From positions 1,302,001 through 1,366,000 of the forward strand of contig NZ_CP018786.1 of NCBI RefSeq assembly GCF_002025665.1: a DNA stretch of 64,000 nucleotides, in the 5' to 3' direction. The stretch's first letter is position 1. Each line of letters opens with the position of its first letter. Position numbers and translations under genes: made by a program. Origin of the DNA: Chryseobacterium indologenes (GTDB lineage Bacteria > Bacteroidota > Bacteroidia > Flavobacteriales > Weeksellaceae). The notes beneath the pieces are model-generated. The model did no database searches. It worked only from the letters and a program-made list of their open reading frames with translations, and had not been told where the DNA came from. Shown here piece by piece: positions 27,212 to 35,920 of this stretch.

Positions 27212-30200
27212 ATGGTATATGAAACTTTACATATTCCCATTAAGGTTGACGCTTTTGTAGTGAATAAAAACGTTTTAAATAACCGGGAAGTCCATATCAG
27301 AAGAAATTATTTTAATTATTCTGTTTTTGAGAAATATTTGCAAAATCCAATGCCTCCTGCTTTCAATGCAGGTAAGCCATTTCGGGGGACCGGGGTAATT
27401 GTCCATTGGGATCTGCCGGAGAAATTAATGAATGGTGAAGTAGACAAAAACGGACAACTGAAATTTCCTTTAGTCCCTAATAGATGGGTTATTTGCAGAA
27501 TAAGCGGTCCCCTTACCGCCAGAAAAGCTCATTATTGGAGAATTAATAGTGATGTTATTGGTAATAATGACCCCAAATTCGGAGGAGCAGATTTTTTAGA
27601 TCCTCATGGTTCTGTTATAAAAGCAACTAAAATAGGGGAGTTAAAAGAAGCAAACGAGGCTGTTCCGGAAGAGTATACACAGGAAAAGCACAATTTTTTA
27701 ACTGCGATGGGACCAGGCAATGATTTGTTTGCCACATTTCAACCTTACAGTGAGAATGTATTTTCACTGTTTGATCCTCTTGATCATGTAGATGACCAAG
27801 ATCTTCTCACCTACATTATTTTGGGAGAATACTCTCACTCTCAGAATGATATCGTTTCCAGTTGGATCGAAAAAAAATTACCATTTGAAGAGTTTCTGCA
27901 AAATATGAATTGGAAACTGCCGGAAAAAAGTTCACTGGAAGCCAATAAAGGAGCTTTTTCAGGATCAGTTAATAATGTTGTGTGGGATCTTCATGGAGTT
28001 GCTGCCACCAGCCATATTCCGAATCCGGACAGTGTAAAAATAGTATTGGGCGAAACTACAGCAGACGCTATGGACACCCTCCAGTCTTATCAGTCCGGAG
28101 ATTCAGAGATTTATAATGCTTTGCTTCCTGCCTGGCAGAGAGGCCTGCTGCATTATTACAATGACCTTGATGGGGCTGAAGCGCTGGAAAAAGAAAAAGA
28201 AGACTATCATTTTACTTCATATAACGGAAGTTATTATTGGCGGATTGAGGATATTCCAGAAGAGAACATTTCTTTTAACGAAAAAAACACCCATAAAAAC
28301 AACAACAAAGTAACTCCCGAATGGCTGCCACAGCTTAACAGAGATCAGGACCAATATGACAAAGAATCCCGGAATCTGGAATATTTAAGAAAAGAATTGT
28401 ACGAAACCTGGTGGAAATCAAAATATATTGAAGCCAACCAGATAGATCCATATCCTGATGGAACCTCTTCCGGGCAGTTCAAACAAGCCTTGGATCCTAA
28501 GAATAACGAAAGTTTAATTTACCGTGTAAAGTTACAGATGGATACTCTTATTAGTCTTCAGAAAAAAATTCCTTTTGGAAAGACGGAAGAAGAATTGGAG
28601 ATCAGTATTCTGGCTTTTGCAAGAGAGAAGGGACTTGATGCGAAGCAACAGCTGAAAAGGCATAGCCGCAGCCTTTTTAGAGCTGTGAGTGAACCGGTTA
28701 TGTTCTTTCATGGATTAAATAATAAAGAACCTTTGTCGATAGACCGCCCTTTACAGGTAAGGTTTAAAGAGCACCACCTGCAGTCATTTAGTTTTGACGG
28801 GAAAAATATAAAGATATCAGATGTATTGACTTTAGTAAAAGATTTGCAGCCGCTATTTGCATTAGAAGAATATATCCTGCTGGATCCGTCAATGGCAACA
28901 GCTATTGCAAAAGAAGTTTATAAAAATAGTGATCCGGCGTTTATAAAAAGACTGGAGACCGCAATCTCGGAACGTAAAGATTACAAGGGACATGTCCCCG
29001 AATATACCACCCCGGGGTGGTCACAACCCTGGCGTCCCGTAATGGCCCAGTGGCATATCGCCTGGTATCCTTTCTTTAAAGGGAAAAACGGAAAGTCCGT
29101 ATGGAAATTTGATGGGAAAAATTTTTACTGGGAAGGAGAAAAGCCTGATCAGAAAATATATCCCAAAGAATTTAAAACAACCTCAAACCTTCTTCCTTTA
29201 TCCGGATTTACTTTCAGATCCCGGGTAAAACAAATGATGGAGCACAATCCGAATAAGGATGAAGTACAATTATTGACAGATTTCTATAATAGTCTATCAT
29301 CTGCAGATGATCTATTAACAGCTTCAATGTCTGGGCTAACTGATTTTTTCACACAAAGAACTCATGGCCCGGGGCTATCACATGCTTATGATACCAAGCA
29401 ATATTTTCCGGGGTATACTTTGTCAGCTTTACTGGGGGACCAGGTCAATAGCACCCCTGATGGAGGAATAATGTATAATAGTAAAGACTCGGTATTTCTT
29501 CCGTACCGTGCCGGTCAGTTTTATATTAGAAGATTACATATTATTGATACTTTTGGGCAGGTTTGTGAACTCATTACCCAAGACAGGCCAATGGATCATC
29601 AGATCATTTTGTCCCCTGGGCTTAAACCGGAAATGCCTGTTTTTGATAAGGGATATACCTTCTGCCAATTGCAGCCCAGGATGTTGCAGCCTTGTAGACT
29701 AGATATTCACCAAATATCATGTAAAGATGATCATGCCATAGTGGAGCAGACCCATCTGGCGAATCCTGTTTGCGGTTTCCTGCTGCATAATTTTCTTGAT
29801 GAAAATATTGCTTGTTACCATCATTCCGGAGCTCTTTTAGGAAATTTACATATAACTACCTCTCCGGAAGTTGTATGGGCGGCGGCCCCCGGAAGTCCAT
29901 ACAAAACCGTTGATGATATTGTTAAAGTACCGGAACTGGAACATATGGGATTACTTCTGAAGGGAATTCTCCGTCGTGGTGTTTCTGCGTATAAGCTGCT
30001 TCTTGAATCCATCGATAAAGGGAACACAATGGCTGATGGAGACCAACCAATGCCGGACAGTAAATTCCCCTATATTTCGGGGCTTCCTATTGCTCTTGTC
30101 AGGGTAAAACTCCAATTGGAACTCTATGGAACGAATATCAAAGATCCTTCATGGAAATATACATTCAAGAAGGCGCAGAATCATCTTGAAGGTATTACAT

Positions 30201-30754
30201 TTCCCGCAAGAATCGGAAGTAAAGAAAAAGCAAATGATGCTCTTTTCGGCTATTTTCTGGAGAAAGACTATGATACCTTCTATACAGACGCTGTGCTGGA
30301 TACTGTTTCAGAATATATCAAACCTATTGGAAATGGGGATTCGGTTTCTTTGCCACTGGATAATAAAAATGGGGTTTTAGTGTCTTTATTAATGCATCCA
30401 AGGCTGCCTGTAACTATAAAAACCGGCATATTACCCGCTGCTGAATACCAGATTTCAGAACAATTTATAGGTTCTGTTTTTGAAAATATGGAAGTGTCAT
30501 TTTCTACCGGTCCTGTACTTCCTGAAAGCCTGATCGAAGAGTCTGGGACAGGCGTTAAACATTATCTTAAGATCCCATTCTCTAAGATTGAACAAGGAAA
30601 CTGGATGTGGCAGCAATGGAATAAGAAAAACAAAGCCTGGGAGGCATTCCCCATAATGAACCCGGGAGATCAGGCATCCATAGATAATGCTCCTCTGATC
30701 TACAGAGAAGGCTATCTTCATTTTTACAGTAAAGATGTTTCCGATAAGGAATAG
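27212..30754 (+). CDS. Giant protein of unknown function, third gene of giant operon
   Basis: A 1180-residue cytosolic-looking protein with no recognised domain. The N-terminal region has GTGVIVHWDLPEKLMNG and KFPLVPNRWVICRISGP, which read like a conserved opening module. The centre (TTPGWSQPWRPVMAQWHIAW) is rich in Trp and Pro. Later segments (LSGFTFRSRVKQMMEHNP, ALLGDQVNSTPDGGIMY, LPYRAGQFYIRRLHIIDTFG) suggest a beta-rich structural protein. About 190 bp of its 3' end (30500-30688) are repeated as a decayed copy at 33123-33309, behind the fourth gene. The next gene begins 42 bp downstream. Confidence 0.75.
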   Translation: MVYETLHIPIKVDAFVVNKNVLNNREVHIRRNYFNYSVFEKYLQNPMPPAFNAGKPFRGTGVIVHWDLPEKLMNGEVDKNGQLKFPLVPNRWVICRISGPLTARKAHYWRINSDVIGNNDPKFGGADFLDPHGSVIKATKIGELKEANEAVPEEYTQEKHNFLTAMGPGNDLFATFQPYSENVFSLFDPLDHVDDQDLLTYIILGEYSHSQNDIVSSWIEKKLPFEEFLQNMNWKLPEKSSLEANKGAFSGSVNNVVWDLHGVAATSHIPNPDSVKIVLGETTADAMDTLQSYQSGDSEIYNALLPAWQRGLLHYYNDLDGAEALEKEKEDYHFTSYNGSYYWRIEDIPEENISFNEKNTHKNNNKVTPEWLPQLNRDQDQYDKESRNLEYLRKELYETWWKSKYIEANQIDPYPDGTSSGQFKQALDPKNNESLIYRVKLQMDTLISLQKKIPFGKTEEELEISILAFAREKGLDAKQQLKRHSRSLFRAVSEPVMFFHGLNNKEPLSIDRPLQVRFKEHHLQSFSFDGKNIKISDVLTLVKDLQPLFALEEYILLDPSMATAIAKEVYKNSDPAFIKRLETAISERKDYKGHVPEYTTPGWSQPWRPVMAQWHIAWYPFFKGKNGKSVWKFDGKNFYWEGEKPDQKIYPKEFKTTSNLLPLSGFTFRSRVKQMMEHNPNKDEVQLLTDFYNSLSSADDLLTASMSGLTDFFTQRTHGPGLSHAYDTKQYFPGYTLSALLGDQVNSTPDGGIMYNSKDSVFLPYRAGQFYIRRLHIIDTFGQVCELITQDRPMDHQIILSPGLKPEMPVFDKGYTFCQLQPRMLQPCRLDIHQISCKDDHAIVEQTHLANPVCGFLLHNFLDENIACYHHSGALLGNLHITTSPEVVWAAAPGSPYKTVDDIVKVPELEHMGLLLKGILRRGVSAYKLLLESIDKGNTMADGDQPMPDSKFPYISGLPIALVRVKLQLELYGTNIKDPSWKYTFKKAQNHLEGITFPARIGSKEKANDALFGYFLEKDYDTFYTDAVLDTVSEYIKPIGNGDSVSLPLDNKNGVLVSLLMHPRLPVTIKTGILPAAEYQISEQFIGSVFENMEVSFSTGPVLPESLIEESGTGVKHYLKIPFSKIEQGNWMWQQWNKKNKAWEAFPIMNPGDQASIDNAPLIYREGYLHFYSKDVSDKE

Positions 30755-30796
30755 ACAATAAAATTAACTCTTTTATACACTTTAAAATAATATATT

Positions 30797-33121
30797 ATGG
30801 ATAAAAAGAAAACTTCTGTTTTTACAGAATCCCTTTTAAATTATCAGTTATCTACTGATCCCAGTCCTGTTTTGATCAGCCCGCAGCCGGGTGAAGGTGC
30901 CGAACTGTATGCTTCATTTCAAATAAGGGTAACGCCGAAAAGCACAGATGCGGTAGCGGTAAGTAAACTTTATTTCATTCTTTCCCTCGGAAATAGTGAA
31001 ACTGATATTTCCTCTTCAGATGAAGCTTCATCATTTTCAGTAAGCGATGATAGTAAGTGGCAGTTTATCCGCCTTAGCCCGGGTTTGTATCAGGCGTCGC
31101 CTGTGGGAGGTAAAGACAGAGAGCGGATAGAAAAAGAAGGAATTGTATTCAACATCTACAACCTGCCTGTTAATCCTGAAGTACAATCAACGGTAATTAC
31201 AGTAAAGGAAGAAAGCTACGGAACATCAGGCAGTCTTATAAAATCCATTGTAGAACTGCCTATCGGTACCTCATCCTTCGTTAAGGATTTTTATTTTGAA
31301 AACTTCATTGCCGAAAAACCTGTCGTTGAGTTACATGGAAAAGCAATTCTGAAATGGATAGGTTCAGACAATGCAGGCTATCTGCTTTATTCCAGCAATG
31401 AGCCCTGGAATCCGCCGTTGGATGTTTCCAAACAACGAACATGGACTTCTCCACCTCTTACTCAAAATACAATTTTCGTTTTAACAGCAACTCAGGTAGT
31501 GAACGGAGAAACCAAAAGAAGGGATCTTTCTTTAATGGTGATTGTAAAAGGAGGAAAAGATAACAATAATATTTACACTACCGACGGAGCGATTTCAAGT
31601 ATAAGGACAGTGAAAATTGAGCCTGACCAACAATTGAAATGGATAGGGTCTACAGAAAACATATTCTCGGTAGACGGAACTACATTCTCCGTGGATGCGA
31701 AAAACAACAGGATAGGCATTGGAACAAATAGTCCCACAACAAAATTACATGTAGAAGGAGGTCAGTATCTGAATGCTGTAAGATCATCTTTTAGTACAAA
31801 TGCCTTAGATATTAATATAGGTGAGGATGGATATGGTTATGGTAATCGTAACGCTAATTGGGGGATTAATATGAAATCGTCTTCATCACGATATCCAGGA
31901 CCTGTTTCCCGCATTAACTTTGGTGATACTGCTACATCAACAGCATCAGGTACTCGTTATCTTTCTTTCAGTGTAGGATTAGTTTCTAATGAGTTAATGT
32001 ACCTAACAGACGAAGAAGGTGGGAAAGTGGGAATTGGAACAATAACGCCAACGAATGTATTACATGTGAACTCATCAACCAGAGGAGCGCTAAGAATTGT
32101 AGATGGAACACAAGGTACAGACAAGGTTTTAACGTCAGATGCCAGTGGTGTCGGAACATGGAAAAGTCTTCCGGAAAAAACTGTAGATACCAATATTTAT
32201 AAAAATGACGGAACCCTTACAGGCAATCGTACTGTTACACAAAATACCAATACATTGGCCTTTAAAGGTTCAGCTATTAATGCATTCTCCGTGGACGGAA
32301 CTACATTCTCCGTGGATGCGAAAAACAACAGGATAGGCATTGGAACAAATAGCCCCGCAAAAAAGTTACATGTAGAAGGAAGTAGTTTGCTCAATGGGAG
32401 AGCGCAAATTGGAGAGCTGCAAGTATTAAGTTCGGATAATAATCCTGGCAGGATAATTTCTCACAGAGGCTTAAGATTTACAACCGGAGCTACTGAAACG
32501 GCGACTGATATGATAATAAAACAAGATGGAAAAGTTGGTGTCGGAACTACAAGCCCTACAGAAAAACTTGATGTGGAGGGAATCATCAAAGCTTCCGGAC
32601 TTATTATAGAAAAAGGGCAGGTAAAGATGTTTGGAAAAGCAATTGAAATGGGAAAAAACGAGAGATGGAAAGCCAACACTGATGGTGTTTTTATAGGAAA
32701 AGTTTGGCCAAGAAGTGTAATAGGAATGACAGTTATTTCGGGCTATGTCGAAAAGATTTTGATGGGTATTGGATATGTTACAAACTACCGTAAAGGCAAA
32801 TTTTTTGCTTGCAGTGGTGGGACTTTTAGTTTCCCTGTAAAAAAAGGGGATGAGTTTTCAAGTAAAGTAGATAGTTTTGACGGGTCTATAGCCGATACTA
32901 ACTTTTATTGGATCCCACTGGGAAGTAATGATCTCAATACTTTTGAATATATAGGAGAGTTTACAGGAGGTGATGATGTGGAAAATGATATGATCGTTGT
33001 TGAAGAAGATTCCTTTTCCTATTTATTTTCCAAGATTATGAAAAAGCTAATGAAAGATGTTCCTAAAGAGCAGAGAGAAGCAAAAATGGAAAAGATGGTA
33101 AAAAAACTTATGGAAGTCTAA
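30797..33121 (+). CDS. Fibre-like protein with GIGTxxPxxKLxVxG repeats, fourth gene of giant operon
   Basis: A 774-residue protein. Residues 1-250 are two beta-rich modules, the second Ig-like (AILKWIGSDNAGYLLYSSNE, LTQNTIFVLTATQVV). From about residue 280 there are repeats of the fibre-stem type: FSVDAKNNRIGIGTNSPTTK near 300 and again near 505, plus VGIGTITPTNVLHV and VGVGTTSPTEKLDV. Related motifs occur in phage tail fibres and in the secreted QVGINT proteins of this window. The C-terminal part (SVIGMTVISGYVEKILMGIG ... FFACSGGTFSFPVKKGDEF) forms a separate head domain, and the tail is a charged helix (KKLMKDVPKEQREAKMEKMV). No signal peptide. The stem suggests a trimeric fibre component; the role in the operon is inference. 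Confidence 0.8.
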   Translation: MDKKKTSVFTESLLNYQLSTDPSPVLISPQPGEGAELYASFQIRVTPKSTDAVAVSKLYFILSLGNSETDISSSDEASSFSVSDDSKWQFIRLSPGLYQASPVGGKDRERIEKEGIVFNIYNLPVNPEVQSTVITVKEESYGTSGSLIKSIVELPIGTSSFVKDFYFENFIAEKPVVELHGKAILKWIGSDNAGYLLYSSNEPWNPPLDVSKQRTWTSPPLTQNTIFVLTATQVVNGETKRRDLSLMVIVKGGKDNNNIYTTDGAISSIRTVKIEPDQQLKWIGSTENIFSVDGTTFSVDAKNNRIGIGTNSPTTKLHVEGGQYLNAVRSSFSTNALDINIGEDGYGYGNRNANWGINMKSSSSRYPGPVSRINFGDTATSTASGTRYLSFSVGLVSNELMYLTDEEGGKVGIGTITPTNVLHVNSSTRGALRIVDGTQGTDKVLTSDASGVGTWKSLPEKTVDTNIYKNDGTLTGNRTVTQNTNTLAFKGSAINAFSVDGTTFSVDAKNNRIGIGTNSPAKKLHVEGSSLLNGRAQIGELQVLSSDNNPGRIISHRGLRFTTGATETATDMIIKQDGKVGVGTTSPTEKLDVEGIIKASGLIIEKGQVKMFGKAIEMGKNERWKANTDGVFIGKVWPRSVIGMTVISGYVEKILMGIGYVTNYRKGKFFACSGGTFSFPVKKGDEFSSKVDSFDGSIADTNFYWIPLGSNDLNTFEYIGEFTGGDDVENDMIVVEEDSFSYLFSKIMKKLMKDVPKEQREAKMEKMVKKLMEV
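31663..31759 (+). repeat. 97-bp internal direct repeat, copy 1
   Basis: It encodes FSVDGTTFSVDAKNNRIGIG and the following stem residues. Nearly identical to 32284-32380, with only a handful of differences, which suggests recent duplication or gene conversion within the fibre gene. Confidence 0.85.
32284..32380 (+). repeat. 97-bp internal direct repeat, copy 2
   Basis: Second copy of the repeat at 31663, same length and frame, 621 bp further on. Confidence 0.85.
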
Positions 33122-33122
33122 A

Positions 33123-33309
33123 TTTTTACCGGTCCCGTCCTTCCGGAAAACCTGATCGAAAAATCCGGGACAGGCGATAAACATTATCTTAAAATCCCGT
33201 TCTCTAAGATTGAAAAGGGAAACTGGATGTGACAGCAATGGAATAAGAAAAACAACTCCTGGGAGGCACTCCCCATAATGAACCCGGGAGATCAGGCATC
33301 CATAGATAA
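33123..33309 (+). pseudogene. Duplicated 3' end of the 1180-residue gene
   Basis: It repeats 30500-30688 with about 85 percent identity by eye, including GTGGCAGCAATGGAATAAG-type sequence, but TGG has become TGA (near 33230) and the frame is broken. This indicates that a fourth-gene-sized segment was inserted or copied between the original 3' end and this duplicate. Confidence 0.8.
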
Positions 33310-33340
33310 ATCCGGAGAAATTTTTTTCTTCGGATTTTTT
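33308..33340 (+). terminator. Intrinsic terminator of the giant operon
   Basis: AAATCCG, an internal GAGAAA/TTTCTT extension, CGGATTTTTT. It lies directly behind the duplicated 3' end. Confidence 0.8.
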
Positions 33341-33805
33341 ATACACTATATCCGGAGTTTGCATTTTAAGACTTAAATATGGTCTTTTTGTATTATAAAC
33401 CCAAACACGTTCTTTTAAATAGATTTCCTGAAAGATAAGGGGTATAGGTATACTATTTTTACTGCAATCTTTAAATCAGAACTATAAAGAAGATGACAGA
33501 AGATTATATTATTACATTACACAGACGGAAGATAGTTTTATTTATTTGATTGCTGATGCTGAATATTACAGATATCAGATTTGATAAATATTTACTTTAT
33601 TATAAAGAGTTAGATTCTAATGAAATTTAAAGTACTACTAAAGGACGATACTAAGGAAGGCAAATGTAATTGTATAAACCTTCTTTTGAATTTTATTTCA
33701 ACCTAAAAGTAAACAATTGTTTATCAATTGATTATATTATTTGGTTTCAACGCTGTTTGCAAATTTATGAGCAAATCGACTAAAAAAATTAAATCTTTTC
33801 ATTAC
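33341..33805. other. Decayed sequence, no intact gene
   Basis: Short frames such as YYITQTEDSFIYLIADAEYY near 33500-33580 look like protein debris, but no start, stop and length combine into a gene. Confidence 0.4.
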
Positions 33806-34125
33806 TACAAAAAGTAATGACTTTAATGGTTTCTGTTGTTTAATTTTTACACCACCAACAATCATACAATTTCTATAGAAGTATCGGAAGAACAGAATTT
33901 GTAGATTGGGTGAGAGGGTCATGGTAAAAATTGTATATTAAAAGACTAAATAATCAAGAATCAGTCCAGATGTACAGAAATAGATGGTGAGCAGGTCTTG
34001 GATCGCAGGGATGTTGAAAAATATGCTCAAAATTATTACAGAGCTACATACTGATAAAAGCTTCCTTATTATACCATTAATGGAAAGCTATACTATAAGC
34101 TTTTTGATTGTACATCGCTAAAGTT
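33806..34125 (+). pseudogene. Ghost copy of the mobile-element HTH gene at 43738
   Basis: Both the leader and the coding region match 43660-43960. The leader shares ACTACxAAAAAGTAxTGA, GGTTTCTGTTGTT-like sequence and TTTTACAxCACCA; the gene shares TATxGAAAGAACAGAATTT-like sequence, CCAGTCCAGATxTA and ATACCATxAxxGGAAAGCTxTA. Stops and frameshifts make it non-functional. It lies 10 kb left of the intact gene on the same strand. Confidence 0.75.
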
Positions 34126-34411
34126 CCCACCAATAGATGACACTCCTTGGTCCAATAATTTCTCATCTCTAATATACTTAAAATCCTCTCAGTGGGGTCC
34201 ATATTTCGTTTCATTAAATAAGAAATAAATGGATGATGGAATTCTTAGTCATCCCCTTTTTATTAGCAGACAGAGTCGAGATTCGTGCTTTTGTATAGCT
34301 TACATTAAAAACATATTAGAGACGTATTAAAGTTTGATTATAATTTTGCAACATAGTTGCATTTTTAGAAACGGTAATCTACATTTGCCTGACAAATTTT
34401 TAAAAAATATT

Positions 34412-35464
34412 ATGAACAGCAAAATTAAGATTACAAGTACCCTTAAAACAATTAGCGTGAGTTTTCTCATTGTATTTTATGTTTCGTCTTGTGCGGAAAA
34501 TGAAAGTAACGATAATATGAAACCTGCTTTAGTATCCGAAGGTGTTGAATCAGAACTAAAAAGTTTTAAAGTTACTGAAGAAGACTTGCTAAAATCCGGG
34601 TGGAAATTAGTTAAAAATGCTAAATCTCCCTTTATATCAAAAAATACGAATGAGTATTCCACCTCGCAAAATAACACTACAACTTTTACTGAACAAAGAT
34701 TTAAATTAACTGCTGATCACTTAGATCAATTAGGTTACAATGTAAATGATTCAAGAAGAATTAAGGAAAAGTTCATGTTTAAGGGTATACTTGCAGATGG
34801 ACTTAATTTTAATCCAGGTCTTAAGGTAGGTGGTGTTTCTAAGCAACCCGACGGAGATGCTTATGTCCTTCTGGGGAAACCATCAATAAAAGTGATAGAT
34901 GATAATTTACAAATGCCAGATGAAGTTTATACAACTTATGTGGAAAATAATACCAATAAGGATGCTATCATTAAAAAAAAATATACATATAAACAAGGCT
35001 ATCAAACGTCTTGGCAGCGTACAATAAGCGGATCTCTTTCGGTAAATGCAACATGTTCAATTGGAATTCCTATAGCTGATGTTGAAGTGAGTACGTCGGT
35101 AACAGTTGGTGGAGAAACTACGAATGGTACTAATACATCCACCGAAAAAACTATTGAAGATGAAATAGAAGTATCAGTGCCAGCTCACTCTAGAATAAAG
35201 GTTGCCATTGTAACAAAAATAAGTAGATCCACAGTAAACTATTCTGTTCCTATGTCTCTTCGCGGAGACTGTTGGGCAAATTTTTACACAACAATTGAAG
35301 GTCATTATTTCCATTATTTTCCTGCCTCGGGAATAAATAATGATGGAAAAGGCAATAATGGTTTAACGAATGGGGAATTAACTTCGGAAGCAGGTAAGGC
35401 TGAATCTGTCAATCGTGTTGAAACTAAAATTTTCCTGAGCGAACCTGAAGTATTAAAAATTTAA
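34412..35464 (+). CDS. Lipoprotein with aerolysin / ETX-MTX2-like pore-forming fold
   Basis: A 350-residue predicted lipoprotein, taking the ATG at 34412, which begins the signal peptide; the longer frame to 34334 has no better start. The signal peptide SVSFLIVFYVSSC ends at a lipobox-like Cys. Residues 190-290 have the alternating Ser/Thr pattern of aerolysin-type insertion loops: SWQRTISGSLSVNATCSIGI, VEVSTSVTVGGETTNGTNTS, then EDEIEVSVPAHSRIKVAIVT. The motif VPAHSRIKV followed by VPM strands is typical of the ETX/MTX2 family of beta-pore-forming toxins. It may act against other cells or as a surface protein; target unknown. It stands alone between an HTH ghost and the SOS module. Confidence 0.75.
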   Translation: MNSKIKITSTLKTISVSFLIVFYVSSCAENESNDNMKPALVSEGVESELKSFKVTEEDLLKSGWKLVKNAKSPFISKNTNEYSTSQNNTTTFTEQRFKLTADHLDQLGYNVNDSRRIKEKFMFKGILADGLNFNPGLKVGGVSKQPDGDAYVLLGKPSIKVIDDNLQMPDEVYTTYVENNTNKDAIIKKKYTYKQGYQTSWQRTISGSLSVNATCSIGIPIADVEVSTSVTVGGETTNGTNTSTEKTIEDEIEVSVPAHSRIKVAIVTKISRSTVNYSVPMSLRGDCWANFYTTIEGHYFHYFPASGINNDGKGNNGLTNGELTSEAGKAESVNRVETKIFLSEPEVLKI

Positions 35465-35920
35465 AAGCAAAAAGAGTTTCATCACTCTTAAATTATTAGA
35501 ATTAAAATTTTTTTAGACAATTACTCAATAATAGTTTTAATTTACTAAGAGCTTTTAAAGAAAGAGTCATAAGAGGAATCTAAATAGAATTTTAATCACC
35601 GAATATTAAGAATGGGTTCGATATAAAATCGAGCTCATTCTTATTTTGTAAAATATCAATAGATCTGCTGAAAAATGGTTTAAATTTATGGCGTAAAATT
35701 TAAAATTTTTATACATGAATAAATAGCAACAACAAGTCAAGGCTCTCCAAATTTTATCATATATTGCTAAAATGTAAGTATTATTTTCTTTGTACATGAT
35801 TGAAAAGATGGTTAAATATACGTTTTTATTTCTGTTGTTTATAAATTAAAATATTTAAGCTACGTGTTTTATTGCAATATGAATATATTTGGCAACTGTA
35901 TTTCTAATAATTTAATTCTC
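35465..35920. other. Intergenic with one hairpin
   Basis: No gene supported. It holds a long imperfect hairpin at 35608-35642. Confidence 0.45.
35608..35642. terminator. Long imperfect hairpin
   Basis: AAGAATGGGTTCGAT, loop ATAAA, ATCGAGCTCATTCTT, then ATTTTG. It lies between convergent genes and could end transcription from either side. Confidence 0.5.

Noticed and set aside
19307..33121. Contractile injection system or prophage tail as explanation for the giant operon
   Set aside because: No sheath, tube, baseplate, AAA ATPase, LysM or VgrG-like gene was recognised in or near the operon; only a fibre-like protein is present.
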